Part shown: piece by piece, positions 24,301 to 33,300 of the stretch | How positions within the stretch are numbered: position 1 is the first letter of the stretch | Layout: the number at the start of each line of letters is the position of its first letter | NCBI GenBank assembly: GCA_037039925.1 | Contig: JAXRKP010000328.1 | Location: 253,501-317,500, forward strand | Source: Doris montereyensis | Taxonomy: Eukaryota > Mollusca > Gastropoda > Nudibranchia > Dorididae | Reading direction: 5' to 3' | Length of the DNA stretch: 64,000 nucleotides | Program-made: the position numbers and the translations under genes | Notes under the pieces: model-generated | What the model saw: the letters and a program-made list of their open reading frames with translations, nothing else | Told to the model about the DNA's origin: nothing | Databases searched by the model: none

Positions 24301-27300
24301 TGATTCTATTTTATTTATTTTTATAAAATTCTCAACTTGGTCTTTGTTTCTGATTTTGTTCTTTACTGCTTTTAAATTTGAAAAAAAAAAAGGAGCAATA
24401 AAAGTGCACATAGTCATAAAACTTTGAGTCATCACACACAAGTATAATAAATGTCTTCTAAACAATTGGGTTATTAAATGAAATACTTAAAATAGAAAAA
24501 GATCAGAAGAAATCAATGCAGTCTAGAATTGAGCCATTTTCATTAAGTAACCATGACTGGAAATCAGTAACATCTTCTTCACCTTAACATGATCGCCTAT
24601 TTGTATTTTGTTTTGTTATTTGTTGTTTCATATCACTGAAAAGACATAATTTTGTAAAAACAAATTCTCATCCATATTATCTCATTCCTAAGTCTTGTCT
24701 TTGGTTTGCAGACTGAGCTAGAAGAGTGTACCGAGATCTTGTCTCAGATGGTGAACAGGCTTTATTTGAGGACGCCCCGCCGGAAGATAATGGACCAAGC
24801 GTGCATCGTTCAGCGCAAGCGACACGAATTTATCATGGCCATATCAAAAGGCCTGGTACCTCCAGAAACACCGCCGTCAGTCAGAAAGAATAAAAAAGAA
24901 GAGAAAGTTCAGTGGGGAGGCTGTTGATGTGAGTCACCGAGCAGCTAAAGAGGAAAATATTTCTTTGAATTTCCAAATCGATGTCATTCTCTACAAATTT
25001 TGTGATTTCACTTTTTTTGCACCAATATGAGCTTTGATGTTAGTCATTTGTGAAAAAAAATGTTTTCAATATAATTTTTGACAGTACGCGTTATCGCATG
25101 TAGGTATTTATGGCGTTAAATGTAGGGTATTTATGGCGTTAAATGTAGAAATACAAAATGCTATATCATTTTGTAGATAGAAGTGAGATTGAGAGAATGG
25201 TGATGTCAACACTATTCTTTTTTCTGCATTCGTCTATGTTGAACGCAGTAAAAAAATTATTTTGTGATACAGTTGGCTGCAGTGTTGTCAGACATTCAAA
25301 CTGTAGTACTGAGGTGTTTTCCACATTCATTTTCTGTATTGTTAATTCTACAGCGCACACAATGTAACTCAGTAAGACTGATATGTGAGGTCATCACAGG
25401 ATGATTTCATTCTTTCCCTACTTTGAGTCAGAAAAGCGACTCGCGCCTTTCATTACGGCTGGACTTGAAGCAGCAAAGAATCGGCTTGATAAATTCACTT
25501 TCCAATTCAATCCCTTTGTCCAAGTTTTTGATTCGGTGACCTGAATGTAGTTTCAGGTCAAGTCTTAAAGCGTCCTTTACAAAATTCAATCTGTTTATAA
25601 GCTTTGAGCAAATACTCCCGTCATTTTTTTGTTTCACGTCAGTTTACATTGAATTGTCAAGCTGAACGTCGTCATTAAAGCATAGTAAAAACAAACAGGC
25701 AAGGAGAATGTCAAATGTGAAGGAAATAACATTGAATAATATTAAAACCCCATCAGAACAAAGATGAGACAAATACAAGGAATAGACAGAAAAAGACCCC
25801 GGCCACCATGAGGATTGAACCTGCGGCCTCTGCATCGGCACCCATCGCATCGCCATAAAAGGAAAGCGTGCTACCAACTGAGCTAACTTCACTCCTTAAC
25901 TGTGTAGCGATGGGTGCTGATGCAGAGGTTGCGGGTTCGATCCTCATGGTGGCCAGGTTTTGTTCGTATGAGGCTTTGATATTATTCATTGCCATTTTCT
26001 CCACTTTACAGCATAGCAAAGTACACGACTTAGGAAGGCAGTTGATGTGTACAAAGTCTCCAGATTTCCCACAATGTGTTGTGCTTGAAATAATGCCCTT
26101 GTCTTTATGATTTCAAAAAAATATCACCATATCAATAAATTACAGTGTTTGACAGTTGTTGTTCTAAATATTTTATCCACAATGTAACAATTTCGGGTCT
26201 TGTTGTCAACTTCAATCAAAATAAAGGTTTTATTAGATTCTGATTTTTAAGATTTAAATTTAACATTGAAATGAACTGGCCCTTGATCTATTCTAGATCT
26301 AGTGGATAATCTAATCTAGATTTGAGATTTGGTTTTAGATGTGGTGATTTTAAGACTGCATTGGAAGAATATTTCTCTATTATTAAATTTCTTTATTATT
26401 ACGTTTTCAAAGAAAAAAATATCACTTCAAAAAGAAAAATGATATTCTCAAAAATATAAATTACATTTATTTTGGAAGACATCCTTTTTTTTTAAATTGT
26501 AGGAAAGACATTAACATTTGCCTGGAAGGGCAGTTATGATATTTAAAGCCAAACTGGTAGATGTAGGACAATGTCACTTTTATAATTTTAGTAATAGCAC
26601 AAGGTTGGATTGTAGCTGGTAGTTGAGTGGTTAAGCTTCCAGACTTGGCATCATGAGGTGTTAGGTTGAATCCTTGCAAAGTTAGTACCGATGTTGTGTT
26701 CCTTGGGAAAGGCACTTCACAAGCATTTTCCCACTTGACCCAGGTGCGAATGGGTACAATGGGTCGTATCTGGCCTTGAAAGAAATAGATCTGGAGGTTT
26801 TTTTTATTTTTAGAAAGTTGGATTGATATGCAGTCGACAGCTTGTATGTCATGTGAATGTTTGATTGTCTCGTATCTACTGAGAGCTGTTTCAGGTCTCT
26901 TTGTCATCATTCGAACTAACTCTCTTTCCTCTTGTGACAATTGCTTTCAGGAGGATCTTCACAGAGCCATTGTCGCATCCATCCAAGAGGTCGATCCGTC
27001 CAATCCGTGGATCAAAGACGCTTCTGGCCGTCACACCAACTTGGTGGCGTTATTAGGAGTGGCCGTCGGAAGACAGTGATGAGGAGAACGAGGCGGAATC
27101 TGAACAGAGGGCAAAGCGTGAGAGTATAGGTAGGCTTAGGCTTATTTGTTCTATTGAGGGCCACGAAGGCTAAGGGAAATAATGCCTACGGTGTTGTGTT
27201 GCCTATGATGAATGCAGTTTGAAATCCACGAGTTGAATTCATGGCCCATTTAAAGGGACCAGCTTTCATTATGAATTTGCATCAAAACCAGTGAATACTT

Positions 27301-30300
27301 TGAAGTTTTATCTTTAAATTTAGTTAACCCTTATAATACCACATTTGCCTTTTGACACTACTTGAATAGGAATAGGGAGATCAATGAAGTGTGTTCAATA
27401 CCTATGATTTAAACACATTTATTGTAATGTGGTTTGCATTTGATCATTTTCAAAGAAGATGTGATAACTGCAGAAATCTCTTTCAAGATCCGCCTGTTAT
27501 TATGATGAAATTGATATTACAATCTTATCGACTTGCTGTCTTTCTCTCTCTTTATCTTTATCTATCTCTCTCTCTCTATCACTCTTCTTTAGTCTTCTCT
27601 CTCTACCTCCCTTCCTTCATCTTCATTAAAATTTAAGAAGCGTAACATATTGTTTGCAGCCCTATTCGATGATCTATTACGTGTTTTGCTTTTCCTGCAA
27701 AATTACGGGACACAGACTTACGTGTTTAGGCAGTTTCACAGATGATGTATATGTATTAAAAAAAAGATTTAATATAAATGTTTTTGTTTTCTTTTAGATG
27801 TTAAGTCACCATGAGCAAACCAAATTTCTCTGTTGAGAGACAACTAAAGGATCGTGATTCCATTTCTGATGTTTTCGTGTCATTTCTGATTTTCTCTCAG
27901 GCAAATGCCAGCGCCCTTCATGTAATAAAGTGAAGGCCAGGAATCCACGCACTTTGGGAATACACGATTACTGTAGCCGTTGGTGCATGCTTGTTGATAA
28001 AGAATTGAAACAAGATGAGAACAGTAGGTTTTATGTTATGTTTTTTTTTCAAAATTTTATGTTAAATTAATTCTTGTTGCTGTGTGTGATATCATGTTAT
28101 TCTTTGTTGTGAGTACAATCACGGTAACACATGCTCATGTATGGTGGCAGGCGGTTGGTGGGCGATGCTGGTAGGTCCTATTTTTTTCCTACCCTTCTTC
28201 CATTTATCTTTCATCTTGCTGTCTCTTCTTAATTCACCCTGAGATCACCGCAATGGTGGACGGGGTAAATTTCAATGAAACAAACACATGTAGTGAGTTG
28301 TATTTATAGCAAAGTATAACATGATATCACAACAAGCTGTTAATATTAATAATGATAATATAGGTATATGGTGTGTACATTTCTTGAACTCTAGTAATGA
28401 GGCGTTTAGCTCCTAATGCCCATCTGTCCCATGATGCCTTGCACGATCTCCCAGATCGGGTGGTAGCTCTTTTGCGTGGCTGTTCTTTACTAGTGTTATC
28501 CATTGTATAGTGACAGCAGAAGACGTACGCACAATGTAACTTTAACACTTAAATGTTATCTGTGTAGACATTCGAATCAAAATATATGACTAGATTTATT
28601 TAGATATACATCATAAAATTGTGGGAAAATAGATGCTATGGCATCTTCGACAGTGCAAACAAAGAATATTGATAATATATTAATGTTGTTAAGCGCCAGT
28701 TAATAAGTTGTAAAATATGAACACCTATAATGTTATGTACTACTACTCTATCATTTGTAATTCTAGATCTAGTTTTTGTTTTTGTCAATACTGTTCCTGG
28801 TCATCCTGTTCCTTCCCTTTCTTCTTCTCTGATTAAAAATAATAATCATCACCACAAAGGTTAGCATTATTATTTAAAGTATTAGAATGATTATTCAAAA
28901 GAGTAGAATAGGTAGTAGTAGTTATAGTGCATTTGTAATAACATTATTATTCATGAATAATGACGTGGGGTACTCACTGCCCTTGTATTTTACTATAATT
29001 AAATAAGGTGTTCAGGCTCCACACAAAAGAGCTACTACCACTGATCTGTTTCTGAAACAACGGCAGATAACTTTGCACGCTAAACGCCCTATTATCAGTC
29101 CAAAACCCTCAATCTCCACGCTACTTCTTTCCTCTCCTTTTTTCAATTATCTTTGATCTTGCTGTTTCCTCTTAATTCACCCTGAGATCACTGCAATGGT
29201 GGACGGGGTATATTTCAAAGAAACAAACAAACCTTCAATCTCCATCCGCAGCTTACACACAGGTTACTATAGACGAGCACATGGAACTGCTCCGGGCCCT
29301 GGAAATGTCAAGACTGCAGTATCTCAGGGACAGTGGCTTGCTACATGATTTGGAGACACCGCAGTACGTTCATTCATTAAACAATTTTTTAATAATTTTA
29401 TTGTTGAAATTTTGCAATTATTGCCGCCTTGTATTTGCCAGACGTTAGTGTAAAGGGATCTTACGAAATCAGGTTTTCTTGATTTCTCCTGGTGGCTGGC
29501 GGGTATGTCCCTACTTCTTTACTTTTACTTTTTCACTTCTCTTTTATTTTGCTGTTGCCTTTTAATTCACCCTGAGATTACCACAATGGTTGATTGGGTA
29601 AATTTTCAATGAACTCATTAAGACAGCCCGCCGTGTCTAGCCCGGCCATACCTGGCCGCCCGCTTACTGCTTCCCATTGTTCAACTCGACCAGACCCGGC
29701 CATGGGTAACACTCTATCTTTCAACGATCAGATTAGTTCGGCAAGCCTATTTTTGTTACTTATTTTTAAGTGCTATTATTTATAGAAAGCTGATAGGTCT
29801 ATTCAAGCCTCTTTCTGACTCTAAAGGTCATGATCCTAGTGTACTACATCACTTTCCGTGATGCCCATCATTGATGGTATTTTTAACTACTGTACTGCCT
29901 TTTTTTAACCCAATTCTGCCTAACGTGCCTGCTAACACCCTTTCGGGTCCTGTCTAATGTGCCCGCTAGCGCCCGACGTCAGAAATTAGAAGGCTTGTTT
30001 ACAAAGCATTCTAGTCGCAAATCTCACGAGATCACCACCTATCGTAACCTTTAAACTATTCACGAGACTTTATTGGATTTTTTAGAAGGAAACAGAACTC
30101 TCCTACCTGGTTTGGTCAATATTCTACCATTTTTAAAAGTTCAGAGGTCGTTGACTGGTAAAATGGCATTTCAATTTCAATGCATGTAAAGCTAGCTCAG
30201 CAATTGAGAGAGGAGATGAACGGCGATTTAGGGCCCAATAGAACCCTAAACAGTGATAAAAATGATGAAGACTGATACTGAAGAAGTTTTAACTGATTTC

Positions 30301-33300
30301 AGTGATGAAGAAGAAAATAGCGATAGATCTAGATCTAACTCTATTGACCCTGAGGCGAGCAATGCGTTAGCAGGCGAATTGAAACTGCCATGCCTATGGA
30401 CGACAGACCTATCCAACACTCAACTTGTACCATTTACAGCGTTCAATGTTGTTAATATTAATGTTTCTGTCCAATAAAATCATTCCTGTACATGAATAAA
30501 TTTGAAAAAATAAAGAAACAACAAAATCATGGAAAAAATGTATTTTAATAACAATGGGTGGAAACAGGGATGGAGTTATTTCCCTTTGCTTATGCATCCA
30601 GCCCAGCAGGCTAGCCAGCGAGTTAGGCAGGATTGGGTTAACACGCACATTTCGTCGTTTTGATTCAATCATCTACGTTTTTTATGTGTTTTCTGCTTTT
30701 TGTTTTTATTTTAATGATCAATTTTGTCGTAATGGACTGTTACATTAGTGACACGGAGAGAGAAGCACATGGGAAGCTTCTGAAATGTAAACACACCATG
30801 GCGATCTAGGTCAGAATCTCTGGTCTGGAAATCTGCACACTAATGAGTTGGGGGGGGGGGGGGGCAAACTGGACTACTGGCGAGTTTGGGACCAAAGGTT
30901 GTTTTTCTGTTTTGCATATTCTGGTAGAACGATCAGTTATTTACAAGTTTATGTCCATATGACGTATACTTTTATTTTTTACAAAATATTCTGTAGGCGA
31001 GGATAGGTAAAAACAGTCAAAATTTTTATGTAATTTACCCTAACACTGACTGAGAAGATGGCAGTAAAAACCCGTATATTGGCGGCTAATTGCAAAATGT
31101 GGCAACTTCAAGGTTACCCGTTTTCTGCCGACACCGCTCATCTCTTGGCCCATCGTTGTGACGAAAGAGGCGTTGCACGTCAGTATGTATGTAAACACGT
31201 ACAAGAGCATAGTAATAGGGGGGGGGGGAACCTAGTCATTTTGATGTCTGTTTTCACAACAGTGCACATCTAAACCTAGATTTATAATCCACTTTACATT
31301 AATAACAATGCTAGAGACTTTCGAAAGTGTAAAGGTAAAGGGGCTGCTACAACAAGGGAAAACCGTCTGAAGCGTTTGTTTTGTGTTATTTTCTTTTGAT
31401 TTTTTTAACTTGCATTTTTCTCGAATTGTATTTTTTTCACACTAAAATTCTATCTCCTCCGCCATTATTTACTGAACGATTTGTATTGTATTTGTCACAC
31501 AGGTTCCTCTTGTCAATATTAATAGAAGGATGTCATTTTTTTTTTGTATCTCGTAAACTTTTTGAGAATTTTTTTCTTTTGGTAATAAAAATGCTGTTTT
31601 TGCATATTAAAGATATATATTATTTTCAAAAATTCATAAAAGAAAACCTATCCAAAGTAAAAAAAACCCTGATATTGTTTTTTAAATATTGAATGGAAAA
31701 GACGATCTGCACAGGCTTTGAGTGATTTTATTCATCTTTAAGGGAGGAGATAGATTTTGAAGATTGGCTCAAAACCCAAAATGGCGGGCGTTTCTATGGC
31801 AACTAAGGACGCTACAAACTTTTCAATGATATAGGATGACCGTATTTTGACTGGTACTCATGTACATACTAAAAAGCAAAAAGCCAAACTCAAAAGCAAA
31901 AAACAAAATCTCGATTTCTGTCTTCTGTTGCATCGTAGGAATCATAGTTCTCACTGGCTTACCTGTATGTATTTTGTTTCATTGCAAAAGTTGGTGGGAG
32001 CCAGACAATAAATTTTGGATATTGAGAAGTATAAGTGACATGGGTTTGACTTACGAGAACAGTCATTTTCGAGCTGTGAACAATCTAGATTTAGTTCCGA
32101 CATCAAAGAGAGCACACAATTCAGCCCGTCTTTTCTTGAATTCATTGGGCTCACAGAAGCCTATGGAGAAGAAAACTCAATGTGAACACTTGCGCTTTTT
32201 ATTCACAGAGAATTTCGCATTTTTGTGGAGATTTTTGGCAGGAAAACCAAATTCATGTCATTTTGGAAACGTCACAAAAACTGTTTTTAAGTATAGAGTA
32301 TTTATGTTTAATTCATGAAATTAAGGGTCGTTTGAATTTGTTTTCATCAAAGAGACATTGCTATTTTGTTAATTCTGAGACAATCTGTGAATTTATTAAT
32401 TAACTGCAAGAAAGTCGATGTTCAGGGTAAAGTATTGTGTGAAAAGGTTCAGTTGTGAGTGAGTTATACTGATCTATGATCTCAATCCTCTCATGTGTTG
32501 TTACTGTAAGGTATGAAAGGAAGAATTGACTCATTTTAAGTATCTATGGGCTATTTCTCTCTACCATGTGTATTTTGGTCTCATGTGTATTTTGGTCTCA
32601 TGTGTATTTTGGTCTCATGTGTATTTTGGTCTATAGCAATAAGTAACTTATCATTGCCCTTAAAGACAGGCCAGCAAGCAGTGTGTGTTTTTGTAGTCAT
32701 GTACAGTCTTCTATTCTTTGCTCTAAAGGAAAAGCTCTCAAGTGCGGAGCCACAAAATGAAACACCGTCAAAGGTCCAACAGCACTGGTCAAGAGGTCAA
32801 GAAAAAGCCGGGGTCCGGAGTTTCATCTATTGAAGAGCTGGGCATTGAATTGCAGAGATTCCAAGAACTTTCCTCTGGCTTTCCCAAAGGTAAATGGAGT
32901 ACACTATGTACTATATGTCAATGTCAGCACACACTCTTGAAGTCGTACATGAATTTTCCCCTTTCTTTGCCTCTCAACTCTGAGCTCTGAGCTCCCTCTG
33001 GAGCTCAGGATATCAACAAAGAAGTATCAGTCATCCCTGTTCTGTGCCAACGTCTGCAACCTTTTCCTCCATTCTGGTGGGTGGTTGGCTAGTGCTAGTG
33101 GTGGGTCCTACTTCTATCCTTTTGCTCTTGCTCTTACCCTTTCATCTTGCTCTTTCCTCATTATCCACACCGAGATCACTGCATATGATGGGGGTGAATT
33201 GCAATGAAACAAAGTTCTCTATGTCATTGTTGGCTACTCTCTAGATCTATTCCCTTGAGGATTCCCAGTCAAGATTTGTCTTGCTTTGTTGACTCTTTGT

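Noticed and set aside
24925..24927. Genuine stop ending the ligase after the Ariadne-like region
   Set aside because: The exon continues to a perfect donor, is one base longer than whole codons, and later exons carry matching phases and a clear UIM. A short isoform cannot be excluded.
25801..25954. Functional tRNA gene
   Set aside because: A and B boxes are present but too far apart, and no cloverleaf with a paired acceptor stem can be drawn. SINE or pseudogene fits better.
29259..29263. Acceptor CACACAG|GTT for exon 13
   Set aside because: It gives the wrong phase with exon 12; the upstream CCGCAG at 29251 keeps the UIM-like frame open.
31860..32318. 152-codon frame with a hydrophobic stretch near its start
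   Set aside because: Lies within intron 13, no family resemblance, low-complexity Lys-rich start and the opposite strand is also open nearby. Not supportable as a gene.
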